DNA of 14,399 bases, taken from the NCBI GenBank assembly GCA_910577495.1, contig CAJTML010000051.1, forward strand, positions 1-14,399, written 5' to 3'. Position numbers and translations under genes: made by a program. A model generated the notes under the pieces. It did no database searches, was not told where the DNA came from, and saw only the letters and a list, made by a program, of their open reading frames with translations. The DNA comes from an uncultured Eggerthellaceae bacterium. GTDB taxonomy: Bacteria > Actinomycetota > Coriobacteriia > Coriobacteriales > Eggerthellaceae. Of the stretch, positions 1 to 5,973 are shown piece after piece (position 1 is the stretch's first letter; each line of letters opens with the position of its first letter).

Positions 1-108
1 GCGGCAGGGCAAACCGTGGCGGCCATCAGCCGAGAGCTCAGTTTGTCGGAGAACACGATTCGCTCTCATTCAAAGGCAATCTATCGGAAACTGGATATTC
101 ATTCCTAG
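1..108 (+). CDS. C-terminal part of a LuxR-family regulator, shortened by an in-frame TAG (start outside window)
   Basis: Frame 1 reads a LuxR/NarL-type helix-turn-helix: the recognition-helix segment ENTIRSHSKAIYRKLDIHS is plain. A TAG stop at 106-108 follows HS. The same frame then reads on as QELIDLVAKHKVS to a second TAG at 148-150, and QELIDLV is just what LuxR domains carry after that point. The complete LuxR gene at 10960 has VRSHTHKIHVKLGVHSHAEL in the same place, so the TAG aligns with its His487. One base change (for example AAG or CAG to TAG) would explain it. The product therefore lacks about 14 residues of the last helix, which in this family supports dimerisation. It could be a decaying gene, a tolerated truncation, readthrough, or a sequence error. 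Everything upstream lies outside the window, so membrane segments cannot be judged. Confidence 0.75.
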   Translation, partial: AAGQTVAAISRELSLSENTIRSHSKAIYRKLDIHS

Positions 109-171
109 CAGGAACTTATCGATCTGGTAGCTAAACACAAGGTGTCGTAGGGAAGTTTGGCGAAAATAGCC

Positions 172-177
172 TATACT
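172..177 (+). promoter_or_regulatory. possible -10 box for the gene at 234
   Basis: TATACT lies about 57 bases before the ATG at 234, in the 83-base gap after the LuxR remnant. No good -35 lies 16-18 bases upstream, so this is a weak call resting on the -10 match and the location. Confidence 0.3.
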
Positions 178-233
178 GTGATCGGTTTGGTTACGATTGA
201 AAACATCTGTTTCGACCATAGAGGAGTTCAACC

Positions 234-1547
234 ATGTCAGAGGAAACACCCAACACCCCGCAAACCCCTGAGGTGCCCGAGCAACCTGCCGCGCCCGAGC
301 AGGCCGCCGTTCCGCAACCGGTGACGCCTGAGCAGCCGGCAGCACCACAACCGGTCATGCCCGAGCAGCCCGCAGCGCCGCAGCAGCCGGCTACGCCCGA
401 GCAGCCCGCCGCTCCGCAACCGGTAGCCCCGCAGCAGCCGGCCTCGCCCGAGCAGCCTGCCGCACCTGAAGCAGCGCAGCCCGCGGCTCCTGAGCAGCCC
501 GTGGCTCCGCAACAGCCTGCTCAGCCCGTGCAACCCACCCAGCCGATGGCTGATCCGTATGCGCAGCAGCCTGCACAACCCTACGCTGCACCGTATACCA
601 CCCAACAAGGTGTGCCGGTGTACGGTCAGCCGGTTGTTCAGCAGCCGCAAAGCAACGGCAAAGCAATTGGTGCTTTGGTGTGTGGTATCTGCTCAATTTT
701 GTTCTCAGGCACCATTCTGATCAGTATTGTTCTTGGTATTGTTGCGATTGTTTTGGCTGGTCAGTGTGTTACCCAGTACGGCAAAGATGGCAAGACCACC
801 GGAGCGAAGGTCTGCGGCATCGTTGGTATCGTATTCTCAGTTATCTGCCTGATTGCCTACATTGCAATGTTTGCTATTGGTATTGCTGCGCTTGATTATG
901 CGTCAACCTACTACGATGACTACGACTACTCCTATTCAAGCTCCAGCTCAACCAGCCCGCGCCTTGACTCTGATACTGATTCGGATTCAGATTCAAGCTC
1001 CAGCTCATCCAGTTCGTCCAGCTCCAGCTCTTCCGCTGCAGACATGGATGACGAAGAGCAGGCCGTTATGGACGCTGCAGAAGAAGTGCTGTTGAATCTT
1101 GACAGCGATTCTGCATTGGTAGAAATCTGGGCAGGTCAGGCTGATGACCTGTTCACGGATGCTGCGGATGGCGTTTCGCTGAGCGACATCGGCATTGACC
1201 CGGTTGAGTTCATCCACTGGATGGCTGAAAGCGTTGAGGTTGATACCTCAGACCCCATCATCTCAGTGTATGGTGATGAGGCAATGGCGTTCATTGACGT
1301 TGAGAGCTACGACGTGCCCAGCTTCGCCCTGGCACTGATCAACGCTATTCCTGATGACGTCAGCGCTTCTACCGAAGAAGAGGCATATGAGTACCTCAAG
1401 GAGTATGCTCAGGAAGCACTTGCAACCACCGATTTGGCGGATTGCACCGTAACGCTTGACCTTACCAAGGAAAATGGCCAGTGGGTTGTGGACGAAGAGT
1501 CCATCAACAAGGCTGCTGACCTGATGTTCTATCTGACTGAGGCCTAA
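234..1547 (+). CDS. two-TM protein with Pro/Gln/Ala-rich N-terminus, Ser/Asp linker and acidic C-terminal domain (DUF4190-like core)
   Basis: The 437-residue protein starts at an ATG with GAGGAG at 221-226. Residues 1-140 are a degenerate repeat built on PEQPAAPQPV-like units. Residues 144-222 form two hydrophobic helices around a short loop with three lysines (about 184-192), resembling the two-helix DUF4190 family. A Tyr/Asp patch and a Ser/Asp-rich linker (about 226-268) lead to an acidic domain of about 165 residues that I do not recognise. The positive-inside rule puts the lysine loop in the cytoplasm and both tails outside, so this may be a wall-spanning surface protein; that is inference. 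There is no signal peptide or sortase motif. The role is unknown. Its TAA overlaps the metA stop on the other strand. The repeats at DNA level (about 270-535 and 930-1035) could expand or contract. Confidence 0.85.
   Translation: MSEETPNTPQTPEVPEQPAAPEQAAVPQPVTPEQPAAPQPVMPEQPAAPQQPATPEQPAAPQPVAPQQPASPEQPAAPEAAQPAAPEQPVAPQQPAQPVQPTQPMADPYAQQPAQPYAAPYTTQQGVPVYGQPVVQQPQSNGKAIGALVCGICSILFSGTILISIVLGIVAIVLAGQCVTQYGKDGKTTGAKVCGIVGIVFSVICLIAYIAMFAIGIAALDYASTYYDDYDYSYSSSSSTSPRLDSDTDSDSDSSSSSSSSSSSSSSAADMDDEEQAVMDAAEEVLLNLDSDSALVEIWAGQADDLFTDAADGVSLSDIGIDPVEFIHWMAESVEVDTSDPIISVYGDEAMAFIDVESYDVPSFALALINAIPDDVSASTEEEAYEYLKEYAQEALATTDLADCTVTLDLTKENGQWVVDEESINKAADLMFYLTEA
270..535 (+). repeat. degenerate in-frame repeats coding for Pro-Glu-Gln-Pro-Ala units
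   Basis: The sequence repeats variants of cccgagcagcc(c/t)gc with cc(g/a)caaccggt or ccgcagcagccg, in frame, giving alternating PEQPAAP and PQPV/PQQPA units. Unit length varies, so this is an imperfect coding repeat rather than a clean tandem array. Long open frames on the opposite strand here are a by-product of this composition. Confidence 0.75.
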
Positions 1548-2716
1548 GCCCACGGGTCGCGCTCAAAGAGCGGCTCAGGTGTTGGCGGCCGATCGCTGAA
1601 TGGATCGTAGCCGTCGTCGTCTTCCTTTTCGGGGCGAATAAACTCATCAGTGCGCTTGTGTGTTGGCGAATTCGCCGCACCGGGCGCACTTTTTGTTGTC
1701 GGGCGAACGGTGTAGGCGGGACGCTTGGCTGACGTCGTTGGCGCTGTTGGCTCTGCTGACGTCGTCGGCTCCGCTGCATTCGTTGGCGCCACCTCAGCTT
1801 CGCCCACCTGATCAAGGTCATAGGGCGTGGTCTGATAGACGTAGTAGTTCAGCCAGTTGGTGTAGAGCAACTGTGCGTGAGACCTCCAGGTGGAATGCGG
1901 TTTTTGCGACGGATCGTCGTTGGGGAAGTAGTGCGCGGGTACCGCAATATCCAACCCGCGGGCAACATCGCGCTCGTATTCCAGTCGCAGCGTGTCGGCG
2001 TCATATTCAGGGTGTCCAAACACAAAGAAGTGGCGCGAGTCTTTGCTTTTCGCCGCGTATACGCCAGCTTCATCTGAGATGGCCAGCAGCTCAAGCTTGT
2101 CGTTGGCTTCAATATCGTCTGCGCTCACCTCGGTGTAGCGAGAGTGCGGTGCGAAAAACACGTCGTCAAATCCGCGCAGCAGCGGCGAGGACGCTTTGAC
2201 CACCTGATGAGGGAAAACGCCGGAGCATTTCGCATCCAGCTCGTGCTTGCTGACGCCGTAGTGGTAGTAGATAGCCGCTTGTGCGCCCCAGCAAATGTGC
2301 AGTGTGGAGTGCACGTTGGTTTTGGACCACTCCATAATCGTGCAGAGTTCATCCCAGTAATCAACGTCTTCAAAGTCTAGCAGTTCAACTGGCGCACCCG
2401 TGATGATCATGCCGTCGAAACGCTCGTTTTTGATCTGGTCAAACGACCGATAAAACGTCGCCAGATGCTCCTCAGAAACATTTTTGGCATCATGGCTGAC
2501 GGTTTGCAAAAGCTCAACTTCAACCTGCAAAGGCGTGTTTGAGAGCTTTCGCAATATTTGCGTCTCGGTGACAATCTTGGTGGGCATGAGGTTAAGCAAC
2601 ACCAACTTCAGCGGACGAATGTCCTGATGCATTGCGCGATTCTCCGTCATGACGAAGATGTTTTCGTTCTCAAGCGTTTCAGTTGCGGGCAGGGCATCAG
2701 GAATACGTATTGGCAC
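1544..2716 (-). CDS. metA: homoserine O-acetyltransferase (MetA family)
   Basis: Cytoplasmic enzyme that acylates the hydroxyl of L-homoserine, the first committed step of methionine synthesis. The GTG start at 2716 is chosen because AAAGGAG lies 5-6 bases upstream and the protein then begins (M)PIRIPD, like E. coli MetA, which begins MPIRVPD. With this start the catalytic residues fall at the E. coli numbers: Cys142 (HICWGAQAA), His235 and Glu237 (GHPEYD). An in-frame ATG at 2764 would add 16 unconserved residues. Residue 111 is Glu (GAPVE); in this family Glu111 goes with acetyl-CoA and Gly with succinyl-CoA, so the donor is probably acetyl-CoA. That fits the adjacent O-acetylhomoserine sulfhydrylase gene. 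The core ends near residue 303; about 87 low-complexity Pro/Thr/Ala then acidic residues follow, absent from the 309-residue E. coli enzyme. Its stop overlaps the upstream-strand gene by 4 bp. Confidence 0.93.
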   Translation of the reverse strand: MPIRIPDALPATETLENENIFVMTENRAMHQDIRPLKLVLLNLMPTKIVTETQILRKLSNTPLQVEVELLQTVSHDAKNVSEEHLATFYRSFDQIKNERFDGMIITGAPVELLDFEDVDYWDELCTIMEWSKTNVHSTLHICWGAQAAIYYHYGVSKHELDAKCSGVFPHQVVKASSPLLRGFDDVFFAPHSRYTEVSADDIEANDKLELLAISDEAGVYAAKSKDSRHFFVFGHPEYDADTLRLEYERDVARGLDIAVPAHYFPNDDPSQKPHSTWRSHAQLLYTNWLNYYVYQTTPYDLDQVGEAEVAPTNAAEPTTSAEPTAPTTSAKRPAYTVRPTTKSAPGAANSPTHKRTDEFIRPEKEDDDGYDPFSDRPPTPEPLFERDPWA

Positions 2717-2721
2717 GAAGG

Positions 2722-2728
2722 CTCCTTT
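2722..2728 (-). promoter_or_regulatory. ribosome binding site that decides the metA start
   Basis: On the minus strand AAAGGAG precedes GTG (2716-2714) with about 5 bases between. The alternative ATG at 2764 has only a weaker GAAGG at about 8 bases. Confidence 0.7.
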
Positions 2729-2864
2729 GGTTGGTTGTGCGGTTGTGGGTGCGTTGGTCGGCATACGTGCGACCTTCGCCTTTCTGTTCGTTGTAATAAT
2801 AGCGAAAAATAGAAAGCCTGGTTATATGATTAGCCAATAACAAGCTATTGAAAACTGGTCACTA

Positions 2865-2898
2865 CCGCCTGGTGTGGCGGCGTCGCTATAATAGGCGG
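2865..2898 (+). promoter_or_regulatory. probable metY promoter -10 box flanked by GGCGG inverted repeats
   Basis: A perfect TATAAT sits at 2887-2892, about 84 bases before the metY ATG. The -35 position has no consensus; it is occupied by an inverted repeat, CCGCC (2865-2869) and GGCGG (2876-2880). A third element, AGGCGG (2893-2898), directly follows the -10 and is inverted relative to CCGCCT at 2865. A strong -10, no -35 and a palindrome in its place suggest control by a DNA-binding protein (inference). No SAM riboswitch fold was recognised here. Confidence 0.45.
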
Positions 2899-2922
2899 CG
2901 TGCAAAATTTATGCCTAGTAGC

Positions 2923-2961
2923 CAAGTTGAATAGCAACGCGAACAGCAAGTTGAACAGCAA
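2923..2961 (+). repeat. short direct repeat in the metY leader
   Basis: CAAGTTGAATAGCAA (2923-2937) and CAAGTTGAACAGCAA (2947-2961) differ at one base and are offset by 24. They lie just before the ribosome binding site AAAAGGAA (2963-2970). Function not evident. Confidence 0.5.
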
Positions 2962-2975
2962 GAAAAGGAACCTGC

Positions 2976-4256
2976 ATGAGCGAATCAATCAACACTATTT
3001 GCGTGCAAGGCGGATACCGTCCCGGAGACGGAGAGCCTCGCCAAATTCCGATCTATCAGTCAACTACCTGGAAGTATGACACCTCTGAACATATGGGTAA
3101 GCTGTTCGACCTTGAGGAAGCGGGCTACTTTTATACGCGTCTGCAAAATCCCACGAACGATTTTGTGGCCGCCAAGATTGCTGAGCTTGAGGGCGGCACC
3201 GCTGCCATGTTGACCTCGTCGGGGCAGGCGGCCAACTTCTTCGCCATCTTTAATATTGCGGGTGCGGGGGATCACGTGGTGGCATCGTCGGCAATTTACG
3301 GCGGCACGTACAACCTGTTGGCGCACACGATGGGCAGAATGGGTTTGGAATGCACGTTTGTGTCGCCAGATTGCACAGATGAGGAGCTTGAAGCGGCGTT
3401 CCAGCCAAATACGAAGGCTGTTTTTGGCGAAACCATTGCCAACCCGGCGCTGGCGGTGCTGGACATTGAGCGATTTGCCGCGGCTGCGCACGCGCATGGC
3501 GTGCCACTCATTGTGGACAACACGTTTCCCACGCCCATCAACTGTCGACCTATTGAGTGGGGCGCCGACATCGTGACACATTCCACCACCAAATACATTG
3601 ACGGGCACGGCGCAAGTGTGGGCGGCGTGATTGTAGACTCGGGTAAGTTTGACTGGACCGCGTATCCGGACAAGTTCCCCGGTCTCACGCAACCTGACGA
3701 GACCTACCACGGCATAACCTACACGGAGCGCTTTGGGCTTGAAGGCGCCTACATCACGAAAGCAACTGCCCAGCTCATGCGCGATTTGGGCTCAATCCAG
3801 TCGCCGCAGAATGCCTACCTGATCAACCTGGGGTTGGAGAGCTTGCACCTGCGTATGGCGCAGCACAACAAAAACGGTTTGGCGTTGGCGAAGTTTCTGC
3901 AGGCGCACCCGAAGGTTGCGTGGGTTCGTTATCCGGGTCTTGAAGAAGATGGCGAATTTGAGCGTGCGCAAAAGTATCTCAACCCGGGTGCCAGTGGCGT
4001 GGTGAGTTTTGGCGTTGCGGGCGGCAGGGAAGCGGCCGAGACGTTCATGAAACACCTGCAGATTGCCCAAATTGCAACGCATGTGGCCGACGCACGGACG
4101 TGTGTATTGCATCCGGCGAATGCGACGCATCGCCAGATGAATGATGCGGAGCTGGAGGCGGCGGGGATTTCGCCGGATCTGATTCGCTTGTCGTGTGGTA
4201 TTGAGGATACCGACGACCTCATTGCTGATGTGGCGCAAGCGCTTGAGGCGGTGTAG
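2976..4256 (+). CDS. metY: O-acetylhomoserine sulfhydrylase (PLP-dependent)
   Basis: A 426-residue enzyme of the Cys/Met metabolism PLP family (aspartate aminotransferase fold, usually a homotetramer), full length for the O-acetylhomoserine sulfhydrylase branch. It makes homocysteine from O-acetylhomoserine and sulfide. Visible motifs: YFYTRLQNPT (51-60), whose Tyr and Arg contact the neighbouring subunit's cofactor; SSGQAA (81-86) for the phosphate; VDNTF (180-184), with the Asp that binds the pyridine nitrogen; and THSTTKYIDGHG (201-212), with Lys206 as the Schiff-base lysine. The insert around 220-255 (PDKFPGLTQPDETYHG) is typical of the MetY rather than the MetB/MetC branch. The ATG has AAAAGGAA at 2963-2970. 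It is divergent from metA, which makes its substrate, and is followed by a terminator. A cystathionine synthase role cannot be excluded by eye but is less likely. Confidence 0.93.
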   Translation: MSESINTICVQGGYRPGDGEPRQIPIYQSTTWKYDTSEHMGKLFDLEEAGYFYTRLQNPTNDFVAAKIAELEGGTAAMLTSSGQAANFFAIFNIAGAGDHVVASSAIYGGTYNLLAHTMGRMGLECTFVSPDCTDEELEAAFQPNTKAVFGETIANPALAVLDIERFAAAAHAHGVPLIVDNTFPTPINCRPIEWGADIVTHSTTKYIDGHGASVGGVIVDSGKFDWTAYPDKFPGLTQPDETYHGITYTERFGLEGAYITKATAQLMRDLGSIQSPQNAYLINLGLESLHLRMAQHNKNGLALAKFLQAHPKVAWVRYPGLEEDGEFERAQKYLNPGASGVVSFGVAGGREAAETFMKHLQIAQIATHVADARTCVLHPANATHRQMNDAELEAAGISPDLIRLSCGIEDTDDLIADVAQALEAV

Positions 4257-4288
4257 GAGAGCGCTGGCAAATTCGTGGTGAGCAAATA

Positions 4289-4325
4289 GCCGTGCGAGGA
4301 ACAACCCCGCACGGCCATTTCTTTT
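4289..4325 (+). terminator. intrinsic terminator of metY
   Basis: GCCGTGCG (4289-4296) pairs with CGCACGGC (4308-4315), with two more G-C pairs possible inside. A T-rich run (4318-4325) follows. On the minus strand the hairpin is followed by only a short TATTT, so it may weakly stop the convergent gene at 4341 too. Confidence 0.85.
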
Positions 4326-4340
4326 GTCTAGTAATGCGTG

Positions 4341-5513
4341 CTATTCGGAATCAGGTTCGACAGGGAAGCTGATCCAGACGTTTGGATCTTCAACATTAGT
4401 GAGTACGAGGTTTGCGCCATCTTCTGAAACACTTGCGCTCCAATCTCCACCATAGTCTGGTAAAGATATAGTTGCTATACCATCGTCGCTAATTGACCAA
4501 GTGCCGTTTATGTCAGTGAGGATGGCTGTTGATATGCTGAGCTTACACGATCCATCTGCATTCAGGTATAAATAGTAAATGTCTCCCGATTGAAGGTTGC
4601 TTTGTTCAAAAGTAGAAGGATCGGAAGCCGATGTTGTTCTGGCGATATGCCCAATAAGCTCACTGCTGCCAAATGCTTCTTTTCGGCGCATTGACTCTGC
4701 CTCTATTGCCGCCAATCTTTGTTCTTCCTGCTCTTTCTCCTTTTGCAGTTGTTCTTGTTTTTGTCGCTCTAGTTCAGGTTGCACGATGAATATGTTGACG
4801 GCAAATCCAGCTAGTATAAGAGCGATTACGACAGCAAGAGCTATTAATAATCTTGCAATGATCTTGTTTCTACGTGCTTGTCTTTGGGCACGTTCGTGGG
4901 AATCCTGCTTTAACTTTGTTTCGTCTTGCAATTGGAAGATGGTTTCTTTTGGTGTGTAGCAGTATGAGCATTTTCCGCTCTTCACATTTGGAGCACCACA
5001 AGAGCATAGCCACCAACTTTCAAAATCCTTTGCATGTCCCGAAAGCCTGTCTGTGCTTTTGCCGAGATCGGTAATCTGTTTTTCGCGCTCTACCATGAGC
5101 TCTTGAGTTAAAACAAGCGGTTCAACTTCGGGGAGTAGCTGTGGTAATTCGTAGTTTCGCCATTCATAATCGGAACCAGAAATTTGGTTAATAGTTATTT
5201 CAACGTTAGTGGGCTCGGATCCTTGTATCGGCAATGCGTCGGGACAAAAGGTATTCCTAGGTGCAATGTCAGCATCTAAGTACCTGAGTGTTATTTCCTC
5301 GGTTGGATGATCTATATAAGTGATGGTAACTTTGCCTTTGATGCTACCGATTAGTTTTTGGGATATATTTTTGAATTTCAGCTGCAGATAACATTCAGCT
5401 GTTTTTGTATTGCGAGTTATTTGTATTGCGCTCGTCAACAGAGGGCAACCATATTCCCAGAGAATAGTTCTGTTTTTGAGGTCTTTACGATAGATCACTT
5501 TGTAAGCAGCCAT
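4341..5513 (-). CDS. zinc-ribbon membrane protein with coiled coil, function unknown
   Basis: The ATG at 5513 is chosen because GAGGTG lies 8 bases upstream; a GTG at 5522 overlaps that binding site. The 390-residue product has four parts. An N-terminal beta-rich region (about 1-130) is unrecognised. A short zinc ribbon has Cys170, Cys172, Cys182 and Cys185 (WLCSCGAPNVKSGKCSYC). A basic stretch (208-216) and one TM helix (about 219-245) follow, then a Gln/Glu/Lys coiled coil (246-282). The C-terminal domain (about 283-390) has motifs such as GTWSISDDGIATISL, which look like a beta-sheet lipocalin- or META-like fold. The positive-inside rule places the N-terminus and zinc ribbon in the cytoplasm and the coiled coil and C-domain outside. 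It follows the small membrane gene at 5780 by 15 bases, so the two are probably one operon. The DNA is visibly AT-richer than metY, suggesting transfer. Confidence 0.8.
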   Translation of the reverse strand: MAAYKVIYRKDLKNRTILWEYGCPLLTSAIQITRNTKTAECYLQLKFKNISQKLIGSIKGKVTITYIDHPTEEITLRYLDADIAPRNTFCPDALPIQGSEPTNVEITINQISGSDYEWRNYELPQLLPEVEPLVLTQELMVEREKQITDLGKSTDRLSGHAKDFESWWLCSCGAPNVKSGKCSYCYTPKETIFQLQDETKLKQDSHERAQRQARRNKIIARLLIALAVVIALILAGFAVNIFIVQPELERQKQEQLQKEKEQEEQRLAAIEAESMRRKEAFGSSELIGHIARTTSASDPSTFEQSNLQSGDIYYLYLNADGSCKLSISTAILTDINGTWSISDDGIATISLPDYGGDWSASVSEDGANLVLTNVEDPNVWISFPVEPDSE

Positions 5514-5528
5514 TATGCGCACCTCATC

Positions 5529-5780
5529 TTAGATGGAGGGAAGTGTAAGTGGAGGTTGGGTATCGACAGCGGTTTTGCTATCCGTCTGTCCCTTTCTGTC
5601 AGGAAGAGCTGCTGCGTACAGTCCTAGAATTACAGGGGAACAGAAAATGCCGACAAACCATAAACCTGCCGCACCATTTTCGTGCCACCCTTTAGCTTTA
5701 GCCGCATTGCAAAGGTATGCGATTGAAACGAGCCATGCGGCAAGAATCAAAAAGCCCAATATTATTAGTAGAACTTCCAT
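5529..5780 (-). CDS. small two-TM membrane protein
   Basis: An 83-residue protein. The ATG at 5780 has GAGAGG 7 bases upstream; a TTG at 5786 lies between them and is less likely. Residues 1-23 form one hydrophobic helix and about 38-58 a second. The Lys-rich loop between (NAAKAKGWHENGAAGLWF) should be cytoplasmic, and a polar tail of about 23 residues follows. The pattern K-G-x-x-x-x-G-A-A-G-L-W-F followed by P-V-I-L-G-L-Y-A-A-A-L-P-D resembles many small bacterial two-helix proteins of unknown role. It is the first gene of a probable operon with the zinc-ribbon membrane protein, so the two products may act together in the membrane. No function is assigned. Confidence 0.75.
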   Translation of the reverse strand: MEVLLIILGFLILAAWLVSIAYLCNAAKAKGWHENGAAGLWFVGIFCSPVILGLYAAALPDRKGQTDSKTAVDTQPPLTLPSI

Positions 5781-5802
5781 GATCAAACCTCTCTCTTCAG
5801 GA

Positions 5803-5832
5803 TCACCCCTCTAGATCCAACAAAGACACCAT
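5803..5832 (-). CDS. possible nine-codon leader ORF upstream of the small membrane gene
   Basis: On the minus strand GGAGGT (5843-5838) is followed at 5 bases by ATG and a frame reading MVSLLDLEG then TGA, ending 22 bases before the next ATG. The ribosome site is better than those of the two genes behind it. It may be a leader peptide, or the leftover start of a lost gene. There is no terminator/antiterminator pair to support attenuation. Confidence 0.3.
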   Translation of the reverse strand: MVSLLDLEG

Positions 5833-5854
5833 AAAATACCTCCCTCTTCAATTC

Positions 5855-5864
5855 GTTGCGCAAC
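5855..5864. repeat. short palindrome GTTGCGCAAC between divergent genes
   Basis: A perfect 10-bp palindrome (TTGTTGCGCAACGAA on the minus strand) between the small membrane gene and the ATPase. It lies just upstream of the possible leader ORF and could be an operator. Confidence 0.35.
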
Positions 5865-5916
5865 AAATCAAACGGTTTTTGATGCGTGTGATTTTTGGCG
5901 CGTAGAGCGCCTTGTA

Positions 5917-5945
5917 TTGAAAGTATTACTCGTGAGTAATATACT
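5917..5945 (+). promoter_or_regulatory. sigma-70-type promoter of the ATPase gene
   Basis: TTGAAA (5917-5922), a 17-base spacer, and TATACT (5940-5945): each box matches consensus at five of six positions. Transcription would begin near 5952, leaving about 22 bases before the ATG at 5974. The promoter lies inside nested palindromes, described separately. An upstream in-frame TTG at 5917 coincides with the -35 box, so it cannot be the start of a gene read from this promoter. Confidence 0.75.
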
Positions 5946-5960
5946 CGTGAGTAATACTTT
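5920..5960. promoter_or_regulatory. nested palindromes over the ATPase promoter (probable operator)
   Basis: A 14-bp direct repeat, TACTCGTGAGTAAT, occurs at 5927-5940 and 5942-5955. Each copy is itself a palindrome around TACTC-GT-GAGTA, and the first extends to ATTACTC-GT-GAGTAAT (5925-5940). An outer inverted repeat, AAAGTATTACTC (5920-5931) and GAGTAATACTTT (5949-5960), encloses the set. It covers the spacer, the -10 box and the start point, so a bound protein would block transcription. The hairpin GGCGC-GTAGA-GCGCC (5897-5911) lies just upstream. Confidence 0.7.
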
Positions 5961-5973
5961 TGAAGGAGGCGAC

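Noticed and set aside
237..650. Long open frame on the minus strand inside the repeat region of the first gene
   Set aside because: It reads Leu/Arg/Gly repeats that mirror the Pro/Gln/Ala repeats of the real gene; it comes from repeat composition and has no good start context.
930..1035. Ser/Asp region as an adhesin SD-repeat protein with cell-wall sorting
   Set aside because: There is no LPXTG motif or signal peptide, and the run is short; it acts as a linker.
2717..2764. ATG start adding 16 residues to MetA
   Set aside because: The extra residues are not family-like, and the GTG at 2716 has a better ribosome site and restores E. coli residue numbering.
2765..2975. SAM riboswitch between metA and metY
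   Set aside because: I could not find the conserved core or a terminator/antiterminator pair on either strand.
3060..3710. 216-codon frame antisense to metY
   Set aside because: A shadow of a well-conserved gene; no ribosome site and no recognisable protein.
5897..5911. GGCGC-GTAGA-GCGCC hairpin as a terminator
   Set aside because: The stem is only 5 bp and no T-run follows in either direction; it may instead be part of the ATPase control region.
5917..5973. TTG start giving 19 extra residues on the ATPase
   Set aside because: The TTG is inside the -35 box, and the added residues are just the palindromic repeat translated; GGAGG precedes the ATG at 5974.
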